This document shows, piece by piece, positions 1 through 10,480 of a stretch of 64,000 nt of DNA. The notes under the pieces are model-generated. The model was not told the DNA's origin and ran no database searches. It saw only the letters and a list, made by a program, of their open reading frames with translations. Position numbers and translations under genes: made by a program. Position 1 is the stretch's first letter. Each line of letters opens with the position of its first letter. Location: contig JAJEKV010000022.1 in assembly GCA_021234155.1 (NCBI GenBank), positions 9,552,934-9,616,933 on the forward strand, read 5' to 3'. The stretch comes from Isoetes taiwanensis. Lineage: Eukaryota > Streptophyta > Lycopodiopsida > Isoetales > Isoetaceae.

Positions 1-1
1 C

Positions 2-1318
2 AATAGAGCTTTGGAACTCTTTGACCAAATGAGGCAGGAAGCTGTAGACCCAAACGATGTCACCTTTGTGAGTATCATAAGTGCATGTAAGAACAATGTA
101 GATCTAAATAGAGGTAAGTTCATCCATGCCTTGCTTATTGGAATTGATTTTGGGTATACCAGTGTCCTAAACACTGCCCTGATTAGCATGTATGGGGAGT
201 GTAGTACAGCGGAGAGCGCAGACCAAATCTTCAGTAACATATCTGCACGGACCACAATATCTTGGAATGCTATGCTTTCTACATATGTCCAACACGGATG
301 TTTTGAAGAGGCAATTACCTCTTTTAGAAAGATGTCATCAGAACACGTGATATCAGACAAGACAACATTTAGTATTATCCTTACTGTCTGTGCAAAACTT
401 GCACTTCTTGCAGAGGGCAAGATGATCCATTCCCACATCATAGTTGCTCAATTTAACTTAGATGGTGTGCTTGGAAATTCACTTATCAACTTGTATGGTA
501 AATGTTTAAGTTTCCCTGATGCAGCTTTTATGTTTTACAAGATTAGTTCCAGTTCAACATCATGGAATATTCTTATAGAAGCATATGCCCAGCATGGATT
601 TTATGCAAAGTCACTTCAACTATTTAAAAATATGCAGAAGAAAGAAGTGGAGATGGATAACCTCACTTTTGTTGCTGTCCTTGGTGCTTGCAGCAATTTA
701 TCAGCAATAACAGAAGGGCGATTGATCCATGCTTATGTCATAAAAACCAGTGTAGAAATGAATGTAGATATCATAAAAAGCAGTGCAGAAATGAATGTCG
801 CGATGGCTCTCATTAATATGTATGGAAAATGTGGAAGCTTGAAGGATGCATGTATAGTATTTGACAATATGCAAGTGCAAGATGTTGTAGCTTGGAATGC
901 AATCATTACAATACATTCTCAATATGGACGTGGCAAGGATGTTCTCAGCCTATCTGAATATATGCATTCCCAGGGCACAAGTCCTAATGAAACCACTTAT
1001 GTTAATGTTCTTTTGGCATGTGCACATGAATGCCTTAAGGATCAGGGATGCCACTATCTTGTTTCTTTCAGTACAAATAGCGTGGTTCGACCTGCAATGG
1101 AACATCTTGCTTGTATTATCTTCCTTCTTGGGAAAGTAGGATGGCTTGATGAAGCAGAGGATCTGATTAATGGGATGCAGTTGCAACATGATGGTGTAGT
1201 GTGGACAGAATTGCTTTCCTCCTGTACAATGCATGGTGATTTAGAGAGAGGAAATTTTGCAGTGGCCCGTATCCTTGAATTAGGAAAGGAGAATAACGTG
1301 CAACCATGCATACATTGA
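2..1318 (+). CDS. Pentatricopeptide repeat (PPR) protein, PLS class, 3' part
   Basis: The frame is open from the left edge to a TGA at 1316-1318, so the 5' end and the true start lie outside the window. The protein is a run of PPR helical hairpins. Diagnostic strings include TALISMYGEC, NSLINLYGKC, MALINMYGKCGSLKDA and the SWNAMLSTYVQHG / AWNAIITIHSQYG type of second helix. Such proteins bind organellar RNA, one base per repeat, and act in editing, splicing or stability in plastids or mitochondria. The end (VVWTELLSSCTMHGDLERG) resembles the last L2/S2 repeat entering an E motif. No E+ or DYW domain follows, so it is an E-type or C-terminally truncated member. There is no intron in 1.3 kb. 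Identity as PPR is certain; the target is unknown. Confidence 0.93.
   Translation, partial: NRALELFDQMRQEAVDPNDVTFVSIISACKNNVDLNRGKFIHALLIGIDFGYTSVLNTALISMYGECSTAESADQIFSNISARTTISWNAMLSTYVQHGCFEEAITSFRKMSSEHVISDKTTFSIILTVCAKLALLAEGKMIHSHIIVAQFNLDGVLGNSLINLYGKCLSFPDAAFMFYKISSSSTSWNILIEAYAQHGFYAKSLQLFKNMQKKEVEMDNLTFVAVLGACSNLSAITEGRLIHAYVIKTSVEMNVDIIKSSAEMNVAMALINMYGKCGSLKDACIVFDNMQVQDVVAWNAIITIHSQYGRGKDVLSLSEYMHSQGTSPNETTYVNVLLACAHECLKDQGCHYLVSFSTNSVVRPAMEHLACIIFLLGKVGWLDEAEDLINGMQLQHDGVVWTELLSSCTMHGDLERGNFAVARILELGKENNVQPCIH
738..803 (+). repeat. 33-bp in-frame tandem duplication inside the PPR gene
   Basis: Two adjacent 33-nt units (738-770 and 771-803) differ at a few bases and encode VIKTSVEMNVD and IIKSSAEMNVA. 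They add 11 residues between two PPR hairpins without breaking the frame. Confidence 0.85.
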
Positions 1319-2222
1319 TGAAATTAGAAGGAAATGAAAACTCGGTGCCTTCATTGAAGCAGGAAGCATATCTTTAATCGTTTGATTTGCTGCAGTGTAT
1401 GCGATGATGAAGCTGGAGGAAAGGAACGCCTGGCTAGGCAATGCTGAAACCCTAAAAATGCTAATAGATAATCTTTAAACTCAGATGCATAATTTCAATG
1501 GTAACTCTTTTTAAGCTTGTAATACCATGGGGTGAGATAATCTTACCCTGGATTGGATTCAGTCCTTCGGTATCCTATGGATCCCCTCCTCTGGGATCCT
1601 GCAGTGAACGGGATCCCCTCCTCTGGGATCCTGCAGTGAACGGGATCCCCCCGTCGTTAATTGCGTAGTTAATGGGTGACTGTGCAGTTTGGGGCCAATT
1701 TTTGGCCCCATGGTTGATCTATGATAGCAGCGGCTCTCACTGTGATTCCTCCTTGGCTCCTACCTAATGCTCTTCTTCAGCCCATTCCGACCATGCCTGA
1801 AGTTATCCCATCCGATTCTGATTTTCTTTATAAGGGGCGGCAGTTTTGTGCAGTAAGTGCACAGTAAGGTGGGATTTCGTTCTTCGGGATCACACCTCCG
1901 AGGGATCTTGTCCTCCGGGATCACACTGCCGGGATCCCCCAATCCAAAGTAAAATGATCCTATAATACCGTGGGAATCTCCCAAAGAATATTTAGAGTAC
2001 AAGGAATTTATCTTGGCCGACTTGACTCATTGTAAAGGATGTTTTAAGTTGGAATGGTGCACTATAAGTCTAGACTCCAAATCACAATAGCATTCCTCGA
2101 TCTCAAATTACCCTATCTTCCGCATGATGTTTATATGTGTTAAATTCTATATGATTATTTTAGTTAACAAAAAAATATTCAAATAAACCATTCAAATGTG
2201 AGCACCCAAAATCGGCGATGCG
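1319..2222. other. Intergenic, with BamHI-like GGGATC-rich block
   Basis: No coding region is seen. A GGGATC/GGATCC-rich segment runs from 1555 to 1940 and includes a tandem repeat at 1579-1642. A TATAAGG string lies near 1837. The near-matching strings TAATACCATGGG (about 1520) and TAATACCGTGGG (about 1964) bracket the block, which could be a small LTR or other repeat, but I could not define its ends. Confidence 0.4.
1579..1642. repeat. 32-bp tandem repeat, two copies plus partial third
   Basis: The unit begins GGATCCCCTCCTCTGGGATC and ends CTGCAGTGAACG. Copies at 1579-1610 and 1611-1642 are identical. A third copy diverges after GGATCCCC at 1643. Confidence 0.9.
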
Positions 2223-2293
2223 CACCATTGTGGTGCAAGAATAGTGCCGAATAGAGAGATTAGTGCCAATGTGGCTCTCTATCGACACTATTT
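2223..2293. repeat. Two adjacent foldback hairpins
   Basis: GCACCA-TTG-TGGTGC at 2223-2237 is a perfect short hairpin. Next to it, 2241-2259 (AATAGTGCCGAATAGAGAG) pairs with about 2275-2292 (CTCTCTATCGACACTATT), with one mismatch and one bulge, around a 15-nt loop. Confidence 0.7.
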
Positions 2294-2831
2294 GCAGAAG
2301 AATAATTGAAGAAGAGTTGACAACTAGGAAGTAGACCGATTTGCTTCAGGCACTATTGAAGACATGTTGTCAGGGACTCAGGGTTTGATAAAGGGATTGA
2401 TTGTCCCTTTGATGAATTTGCTGCTTTGCTTTGCCCAAATAATTTCTGATTGTAAATTGATCAATTCGGCCTAGAAATGAGGCAATTGATGGGGATTTTG
2501 GCATGATCAAACATGGATTTGCAGACGATCATACCGGCAAAGTTTCAACTTTGATTGGAGCGACTCATGTATCAGTGTCCAAATGAAAGAATAAAGCACA
2601 AGGCAGAAAAATGTTCATCGAATTTAAATTTCATGATGAGAAAGGAAGAAATTTATGAGGATTTGCTTACAATTGTGGTCGGATTAAACAAAGTTTTAAT
2701 TTTGACCACGCTCTTGGTGCAGCTACATTGTCTACTTCAGTAGATCCAAGGAATGATGCTCTTGCAATTACCACCCAGCCACAACCAAAAGTGGAGGGCT
2801 TCTGGGTAGCCTTCTTTATCTCCTCTGCGGG

Positions 2832-3213
2832 CACTATAATACACGTCACCTGCTACTTTTTCCATACGGACGACGTTTTCTTGACGGACGAATCTGTTCA
2901 ATGATAAAACACAACGTTAATAAACAACCCGTTGAAAGTGACTTGGGGTGTTGTAAAAAAGTCTTTTCCTCGAGATGGCACTTGCAAAGCACTATACGAG
3001 TCTTATTTTATGGAATACATGTGGAGGAAGTACTCTGTTGATCAAAAAGATCAAGCTTTCAATGTTTTCCGCTCGCATGTTAGCATGTAAAATAAAGAGG
3101 TCTTGAATTGTCCTGATCAGGAACAGGATGGAAGTGAATAAAATAATATGTTTTTTCATCAGATCTTGCTCATTCATGGTTTTTTGAAGTCGATTTCACA
3201 TCTGGTCTACTTT
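2832..3213 (+). mobile_element. Merlin/IS1595-type transposon remnant, internally deleted copy
   Basis: This segment matches the second copy downstream in two blocks: 2832-2936 matches 3391-3510, and 2937-3213 matches 4426-4690. The roughly 915 bp carrying the catalytic core of the other copy are missing. The right block still reads WGVVKKSFPRDG...LYESYFMEYMWRKY, the C-terminal part of the transposase with the E-region W-x-x-VK motif. The junction lies at a shared TTGAA, which suggests a microhomology deletion. It is a non-coding relic. Confidence 0.75.
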
Positions 3214-3390
3214 GGTTGCCGATTACTGTGGTTTGTGGTCTTCATATATATCACAGAACTGTCCATCAAAAACACAACTTCCGTAAAAAAAAAAGGGGGG
3301 CACTAAAAGAAGTCCGTCTGTGTAATTTTTTTTTGCCGATGTGTACTATATATATCCTATGTCGAGGGGGTTATCCCCCTCCCTCCCAAA

Positions 3391-4690
3391 GGCACTATAA
3401 TACATGTCATCTGCTACTTTTTTCAAACAGATGACGTTTTTAGGCGCCGTTTTCTTGATGAACGAATCTGTTCAATGGTAAAACATAACATTAATAAACA
3501 ATCTGTTGAATTGTATCAACGTAAGAACTTGTTTCACGCCCCGAATTCAAGCCGAATCTGCAACTCCGTTAACCTGCTCCACCATAATGAAGCTGATTAT
3601 TCCAAATTTGGCCTATAAAAGTATGTACAAAGTGAGAATAAGATCCAATCTTTTCAAAATCTTGCTGAAAGAATATCATCTTTTCTTGAATGGAGTTCAA
3701 TAATTCTTCAATGTAGCAACCTTTCTGAATTGCTTGAAAGGACTCGCACTACAGATGCTACAATTGCTCTGCATAGAAGTAGGGTTTTTACCGAACAGGG
3801 GGAAGTGTGAGAATTGCAATAAGAGCATGAAATTGCTAGGCAATCTAAAGGGTTCAAGAGATGGAATCAACTGGAAATGCTGACGTAAGCGTTGCAGTTT
3901 CACATGTTCTGTTTGTAGAGGAACCTGGCTTTCTGAATACGAATTGACATTTCCCTAGATGTTGAGGTTGATGTATTATTGGAGCCTCAGAATGCTATAT
4001 GATGTAGCAATGAAAGATTGTGGAATTCATACTTATCAGGCAATGGTTAATTGGTATAACTGTTGACATGATACTTTTGCATTGCAATCCAGGAATAGTG
4101 AGGTCAGTGGTGGCCCTGGAAAGATTGTGGACATGGACAAGAACAAGTTTGGTAAGAGAAAGTATAACAGAGGCAAAAGAGTTGAGGGGCAGTGGGAGGA
4201 ATTGAACGAGGATCAAACAAGATGTTCGTAGTGCCAGTGGAAGATCAGACAACTGATACATTAGTCTCTATGATGTTCAAGTATGTGGCACCTGGAAGTG
4301 TGATTTACTATGACTAGAGGGTATGACTCAGAATGATTAGAACAGTTAGAATACCAGCATTGCACAGTAAATCATAATCTGCAATTCAAAGACCCAGAGA
4401 CTGGAGCATATACAAATATGATTGAATCAATTTGGGGTGCTGTAAAAAAGTCTCTTCCTCGATATGGCATCTGCAAAGCACTCTACGAATCTTATTTTAT
4501 GGAATACATATAGAGGAAGTACTTTATTGATAAAAAAGATCTAACTTTCAATGTTTTCAGCTCGCATGTTAGCATGTATAATCAAGAGGTCTTGAATAAT
4601 GAATAAAATAATATATTTTTTCATCAGATTTTATTCATTCATGGTTTTTTTGAAGTCGATTTCTCACCAGGTCTGCTGCCACTATTCGAT
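3391..4690 (+). pseudogene. Merlin/IS1595 (ISXO2-like) transposase pseudogene
   Basis: Translation around 4095-4330 gives GGPGKIVDMDKNKFGKRKY, then NRGKRVEGQW, then after a frameshift GIERGSNKMFVVPVEDQTTD and FKYVAPGSVIYYD. Further on come VNHNLQFKDPETGAYTNMIE and SIWGAVKKSLPRYG (about 4365-4470). These match, in order, the DDE core of ISXO2/IS1595 transposases, the catalytic family of Merlin elements. The first motif has K where the family has E after the aspartate (DMDK for EIDE). The second motif is followed by a stop. Several frameshifts are present, so it is inactive. Terminal inverted repeats were not found by eye. Confidence 0.88.
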
Positions 4691-4745
4691 CAGAATTGGC
4701 GAGCTAATGGGAGGTGACTGCCAATCAACGAGGGGATCTTCAGTT

Positions 4746-5208
4746 TCAAAATATCCTCAGGTCCAGATGGAATGTATTGATTTCTCCCCTATAAAGGTAG
4801 CCTATATAGTGGGCGATACTTGCATCCCGGCCAAGGGTGACTCCATTATGTCTGACGCAAAAATCGTCCATAAAAATTTTCTGCACAATACATGCAATGG
4901 TTCATAGGTACTTAACAAAATAAACAAAGTCACGGCTAGCTTACCTCCACTTCATCAAATTCATAAACCTGTTTGGTGGCAATGTTGATCGAAGACCTGG
5001 AGTAGCTTGATTTCCCTTTTGCTTCAGCTTCTCTAATATCTTTAGCTTCTGAAGAACTTGCCTCGAGCTTTACTTCTAAGACTTCCTTCAGGCCCATTTT
5101 GCCCATCTCCAGAACCCTATCCAAAGCAATCTCTGGAGCTACTGAAGCTACATCATAGGTTAATGCTTTGTTTAGCTCCATTTGCACTTCTTGCTCATAA
5201 GAGCTCAT
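4746..5208 (-). CDS. Hypothetical two-exon gene (132 aa)
   Basis: Exon 1 (5208 down to 4945) starts MSSYEQEVQMELNKAL and ends EFDEVE at a clean GAG|GTAAGC donor. Exon 2 (4880 down to 4746) follows a TTGTGCAG acceptor, stays in phase, and reads KIFMDDFCVRHNGVTLGRD ... HLDLRIF, then stop. The protein has an acidic, Ala/Glu/Lys-rich first half and no domain I recognise. An in-frame stop just upstream of the ATG makes this start plausible. These could also be the last exons of the gene whose other exons lie at 5.85-6.76 kb on the same strand. Splice sites and phase are seen; expression is not shown. Confidence 0.45.
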
Positions 5209-5221
5209 TAAAGTCCAGAAG

Positions 5222-5475
5222 TGTCATATATCGCGCTATGACCACGGTGCGAAAAGACCATATACGCCTACAAAAACAAGGCGTGCTTCGTACCATGGCC
5301 ACGGTACGATATTTACAAAAATATCTATTCTATATCTTGGCCACGGTCAAAGACTATATCTATATATATTTGTATTGTTAAATTCTATTGTTTATTGCAC
5401 CATGGCCACGATGCGAAACCACACTACACGACCACACAAACACAACATGTTTCGCATGGTGGCAACGGTGCTGAC
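5222..5475. repeat. Dispersed CCACGGT-type short repeats
   Basis: The motif ATGGCCACGGT or close variants recurs at about 5234, 5294, 5336, 5401 and, inverted, near 5455. It is often followed by a purine-rich GCGAAA. The copies are irregularly spaced in AT-rich flanks. There is no coding sense. Confidence 0.5.
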
Positions 5476-5848
5476 TCTGCATAAGGATCTAAGTTATTGG
5501 CAAACAACACTGGGATTTTAATCCAGTAACACCATTGTTGTTTATTGGTTTAACTATTTTCAGTTAAAGAAAGTACAAATGCGGCATACAAAGCTTTATC
5601 GTATACAACTCTTCCCTGCATTTTCCTATTTTGACTTTATCCACCAAAAAATAAAAGAAGTTTAAGTCATATTCTGATTCCAAAATAATTCTTACATCAA
5701 ACAAAGACCACGCTTCTTCGACTTTTAAGGTTCTAGACAATTGACCACTGTTAAAGATGGAAATGTCAATGACTGCATAATGTGTACCATCAGCATCATC
5801 TTGTTGCAGGGGAACCCATGTCCATCTACTCCCTTCTTTTACTTCCCT

Positions 5849-6759
5849 CTATCTTCTGTACTTGAAGGTAATGTATATTATTTGCTTTCGAATACAATAT
5901 CTGATTCGAGCACTTTCTTTCTTTATCCCACAATCTATCTTCTCAACTCCTTCATGAAGCCGGGACGACCATTCTTTACATAACAGTTTATCCAGAAACA
6001 ACTGACAAGTCTTTACAGTGAACATTTTCGATGTCTTCTTGACATTCTCGACATCCTTGAACAATGCAATAAACATGTCGATGGCTACATCCACCTTCAA
6101 GTGTTCATAATATTCCGCCTTTCTCCTTCAAAGTGAAAATTTCCTGTGTCAATTTCTTCTTCACAAGAAATACAGAAGTGGAATCCATTGGGCAGTGATA
6201 GTGGGGGCAATGGTAAGTCAACAATGTTGCTTTTCCAAGGATAATACTCATATCTTAAGAACCAAATCCCCCTTTCTCGCGATTGTACTTCTGGTTGACC
6301 TTCAAACAGCAGGATCTAATATCATAATAGAAAGCATGAAAGATGCTTTCTATTATGATCTTTTTGTTTGCACTTACTTTGGACCTCCACTTGGCTCCAG
6401 GTCCAGCACATCAAAAATACAGAGCCCTAAGATACCAGAAACCCAATTAGTTTCATGTATAAATAATGAAAGGCAGACTGAAACTTACAATTAGCACGCA
6501 GCTCAGGAAAATTACATCGAGGTTCAATTTTTTCTTTTCCCATGTCTAACGGTGTGTATAGGTGCCAGATTAGGATATATACTTCCCCTCTAACCTCAAA
6601 TCCGATAACAATAGCTTTCCAATGGGATGAAATCACATTTCTCCTGCCTTTGATCACCCAGTGAGGATCTCTGAGTGGCGGTCGAATTGTAATGAAGCTA
6701 CGAAGAGATATATTGAAGTAGTCGAAATCATTCTCAACTGTGACCGAGCTAATCGCCAT
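5849..6759 (-). CDS. Hypothetical multi-exon gene, minus strand
   Basis: Exon 1 starts at ATG 6759 (MAISSVTVENDFDYFNISL) and runs to a GCTAATT|GTAAGT donor at 6489. A short exon (6426-6378) follows a TTAG acceptor, reads LCIFDVLDLEPSGGP and ends at GTAAGT. Further coding-looking stretches read ERGIWFLRYEYYPWKSNIVD (about 6270-6210), PNGFHFCISCEEEID, and DVAIDMFIALFKDVENVKKT (from 6095). The phase into exon 3 is not resolved and one stop lies between exons, so it may be a decayed gene. No family was recognised. A TATA-like box lies 128 bp upstream of the ATG. Confidence 0.4.
6321..6359. repeat. Perfect 17-bp inverted repeat, 5-nt loop
   Basis: ATCATAATAGAAAGCAT (6321-6337) and its exact complement (6343-6359) flank GAAAG. 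It lies in the apparent intron after the second exon of the minus-strand hypothetical gene. Confidence 0.95.
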
Positions 6760-6886
6760 CTGAAACGAACCGACAAGCTAATTAGAACTTGAATTAGATA
6801 AAATCAAAGAACTAGAATGGAAAGAGAGCATACGAGCAAATGGGGACTTAGATACGCAAAAAGCCGGGCGGCTTTAAGGGAGGGGG

Positions 6887-6894
6887 TACTTATA
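6887..6894 (-). promoter_or_regulatory. TATA-like box of the minus-strand hypothetical gene
   Basis: On the minus strand GTGTATAAGTACC gives TATAAGTA. It lies about 128 nt upstream of the ATG at 6759, in a short GC-richer patch (CCGGGCGGC) unlike the surrounding AT-rich DNA. Confidence 0.4.
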
Positions 6895-6899
6895 CACAT

Positions 6900-9800
6900 C
6901 CCAGATATTTGGACAGTAATTTAAAGCGGGAATAATTTGTAATCATTGCTTCCCGCCAACCGAACCTCTAGGGCAGGTAGGTAAGGAAAATGCCAAACTT
7001 CTTCCTTCATAACACCTGGCATGGGAAGGCAGGCTTGGTTCGGGAAACTTTTTAGCCTAAAGCATCAAGTTTCCTACAGGTTTGAACCTGTCCGGCAAGC
7101 TACAAGGCTATTCTTCAAAATTGCCGGAAAAACCAAGAAAAACCCCTAGTTGTAGCATGAAATTTTCCTGCTAATATTTTGCCTACATGTTAATTTTAGA
7201 AAGTAATCGGACACATGGGCTTAAACCTCGGTATTTCCCGAACCAAGAAGGCAGGCATGGAAGAAGAAAAGGCTGTATGCGCTCGCATTTTTATTGGTCA
7301 CATAATTTCCACCTTGGCATCGAGCTTGGGACAATAAATGATTCCACCAAACCCTTAATGAGGATGTCTGAATGCAGCATAACAAACAAGCCCATGATTA
7401 CTCTTAAAATGGCACATATGTTTACTAACTTTGGAGAGAAAATATGCCTCTTGGAGCTTTAGTTTCTGTAATAACAATTGTAACTGTGTCTATGAATAGA
7501 ACTTTAGTTTTAAACCTACAAATGGTCCAGCTTTTTTTGTCATAGTCTTTGGCTAAGTTAAGTATCTTTCTCTTTGAAGAAGCTCATACAAATCCTTCAA
7601 TGTACTAGGTTATTCTATCAAATGAGATAAGTTCAAACTGTGTTGGAAGGGTGTGAATCTTTCCTGTCTGTTCTAGAGCATAGATGTCAAGGATGGATGA
7701 CTGATGTTGTGAAGTCCCTAACATTTTCTTCATTTAGTCATATTTAATGTCTATTCTTTTCACCTACACGTCGTTACCCACATGGATCTAGAACCATCAT
7801 TGCAAGATTTTGCAGATGCATAATATTTTATATATTGCATGTGAAGTCCACAGCAACAAAAATATTGCATCAATAAAATGCATGTTTTTCTTAATCTATC
7901 AAAATTTGCGAAGTAGCAAAAGCCACATCAACAAAAATACTGCAAAAGCCACATCAACAAAAATACTTTACAAAAAGGTATCCGGATTGAAAAGTACAAA
8001 AAGCAGGTACCTTATTTTGATAGATCTAAATCAATTTATATGCCAATGGAAAGTTCTTTACATAAGCTTTCGAATGAGCCCAAAATCATCTGAATCTAAC
8101 CTCTGTAGTTCACGTTATAAACACGGAAATAATTTTGACATTCTCTCTCTAGCGCTTCTCTTCTTTATCTATTTTTAATGACTTAGATATTACATACAAT
8201 AGTTTTATAAAAAAGAACATCTCATAAAAATCTTATTTTTTATTATAAACCTTTTTTCCTAACCAAAAATTTATAAAAAGCATTTGCACACATAATCTGG
8301 TCCTGTTAAATTTAAGAGCAGAATCTTGTTGATTCGTATTTAACTATCATCTTGGTTGTCCCAAATATACTCAATTTAAACCAGTAGGTAAGTAGGGAAG
8401 AGAAATGTTCGTGGCAGCTGCCGCGATAAATTCCTTGTACGTATAATCTACAATGGCATTTAAGGCCAACATTTTAAATTTCTTGTACATATACTCTACA
8501 ATGGCATGTATCGAATGGTTCATTGCACATTGCATACATACGTTCATTTCATCTCTGGTTGCTAGCGCCATGCTAAATTACATGATAGTATTATATTTGT
8601 TATACACAATTCCCATACTTCAATTGGCACAATTGCACTAACTCGTCAATGTTCAAGATTCATGTCTAATGGGTCGGGCCTTGGCAATTTCATTTCCTAA
8701 TTGGGCAACCATCATTTTGATGATCAATATATAGACAAATGGGTCTTTGACCCTTCTATTCTTATTTGGGTGGTTTTGAGCAGTTGAAATTGTTGATGAA
8801 ACTATAATATAAAATTCGAATGGAATTGAATTGAACTGAATATGTGAAGACAATAGACCTATGGGACCCAAATAAAAAACACAACAGACGTATTAAAAAA
8901 CCCTCATCCTGAAGGGTTTTTGAGGGAAGAACCCTAGCAGTATCAAACATGCTGATAAACTGTACAGGGATACATATAGAGTGTCGGAGGATATTGAGGA
9001 ATCTGTATAAATAGTTCCAACAAATTAATGCATTGCTTATGTTGTAGCTCATCAATTTGATGCAATGCTTATGTTCTAGCTTCTCATTTGCAACTGTTTT
9101 CAAAATTGTTACGTTTGCAAACAAGAAAACGTTTCATTTATGTTTTCCACTACAAAAAAAAGTCTTCTTACCAAGTTCAGTACAACAAGAACTCTATGCT
9201 CACGGGAAATTTGAGGCAAAAATGCTCCTGTTTTTGCCTTGCTCATGCTTACACTCCATATGAAGGCGACTAGAGGGGCTTCTAAACATAGAAAACTAGG
9301 TTGGCAGTTCAAAGATGATGCACACTGGTTTCTCAAAAGGATGCCATAAAATTGAGGAATTTGTTCCTTCCACCATTCACTTTTGACATTATGAACTGCC
9401 TTAGTCTAGTCATCACCTTGAAATTATATTGTGCTTTTGAAGAAAGGAGTGGGTATTACATATGGTTTTGCATGGTTTAGGGGGGTATTTGTATGCCACT
9501 ATAGTATTTTGTTGACGTCAGAAATATGGGTTTGAGTTTTTTAATGTGTTGTGGTCACTTTTTTTTCAAGTTTTTATGGTTTTGCCCCTTTTTATGGTTT
9601 TGCCCCATAACTTGAGATTTCGGAATCCGATTCAGGAGATGTTAACTTTCATGGAACGCTCTCAACCTCTTCTACAATATATCTGAAAGACTCATTCTCA
9701 TTTGGATCATCACAAAAAATTTATGATCATTTCTATAAAAATACCCCAAAATTAGGGGCGGTTCGTTAATTTTAGCAAAACATAAGGGTATTTCAGAGTT

Positions 9801-10239
9801 TTTCCCTAATTTCTATTAGTGTATTTGATGCAGCACTGCAGCGGGCTGGGCGGCATGTCATGGCGGAGGGGTTCCAATAGGAGACGAATCTGGAGCCATT
9901 TGTTGAAAAGGCGATAGCCAAAAGCATCTTCGGTTTTCGCCATAGGCAAAAAATAGAATTTCGGTTTGTATTTCATTCTTCACAAGCATTCTCCTTTTCG
10001 TTTCTGCACATGTCTAGCTGCAACAAGTTCTGGGAGCGCAGTATGGCCTTTGTGTGGCAGTGGCAGTTCCTGCCATAACCGACCTCTTCAATTTGATTTC
10101 CTTGCCCTGATTAATCATTTTTTTTTTTGAAGCCCTCTTCCTTCTCCTGCTTAGATGCTCTTGGAGGCATGTCAGGCGCAGAAGAGCTCTTGTTGCAGAG
10201 TGTGCTTGTATTTCGCTTCAACAGGTGTTGTCTGGCTTG
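6900..10239. other. Long non-coding stretch
   Basis: No gene was recognised here. Open frames are short and without recognisable domains. Items seen: an inverted repeat TTGGTTCGGGAAA (7033-7045) with its exact complement at 7234-7246, which could bound a small foldback element; a diverged 48-bp tandem pair (about 8430-8507) sharing CTTGTACNTATA and CTACAATGGCAT; and poly-T tracts near 9555 and 10120. Confidence 0.5.
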
Positions 10240-10480
10240 AGCATTGTTGTTTCATTTTGAGGTTTTCTTTGGCACAGGGATGATTAAGCATTGTTGTTTC
10301 ATTTTGAGGTTTTATGGAACTGCCCTTTGGGCAGGGGGTTCAAATCCCCATGCTTCCTTCTCTGCTGCAGCAGCCCCAGTAATAGCATTGTTGTTTCATT
10401 TTGAGGTTTTATGGAACTGCCTTTTGGGCAGGGGGTTCAAATCCCCATGCTTCCTCCTCTGCTGCAGCAGCCCCAGTAAT
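10240..10480 (+). repeat. 97-bp tandem repeat containing a tRNA-type B box
   Basis: Two full 97-bp units start at 10287 and 10384, each with AGCATTGTTGTTTCATTTTG. A 47-bp partial unit precedes them at 10240. Each full unit has GGTTCAAATCC (10337-10347, 10434-10444), a perfect RNA polymerase III B-box / T-loop sequence, but no convincing A box. They may be tandem copies of a SINE tail or tRNA relic. Confidence 0.75.

Noticed and set aside
1579-1642. CRISPR-like array
   Set aside because: Head-to-tail 32-bp units without spacers in plant nuclear DNA; an ordinary tandem duplication.
7033-7246. MITE defined by TTGGTTCGGGAAA inverted repeats
   Set aside because: Arms match for 13 bp, but no target duplication could be seen and the ends are not at the repeat edges; kept only as a note in the intergenic entry.
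7810-8178. 122-residue plus-strand open frame
   Set aside because: Lys/Ser-rich with repeated AAAATACTGCAAAAGCC units; a product of local short repeats rather than a gene.
10337-10444. tRNA genes
   Set aside because: Perfect T-loop sequences are present, but no acceptor, D or anticodon arms can be folded around them.
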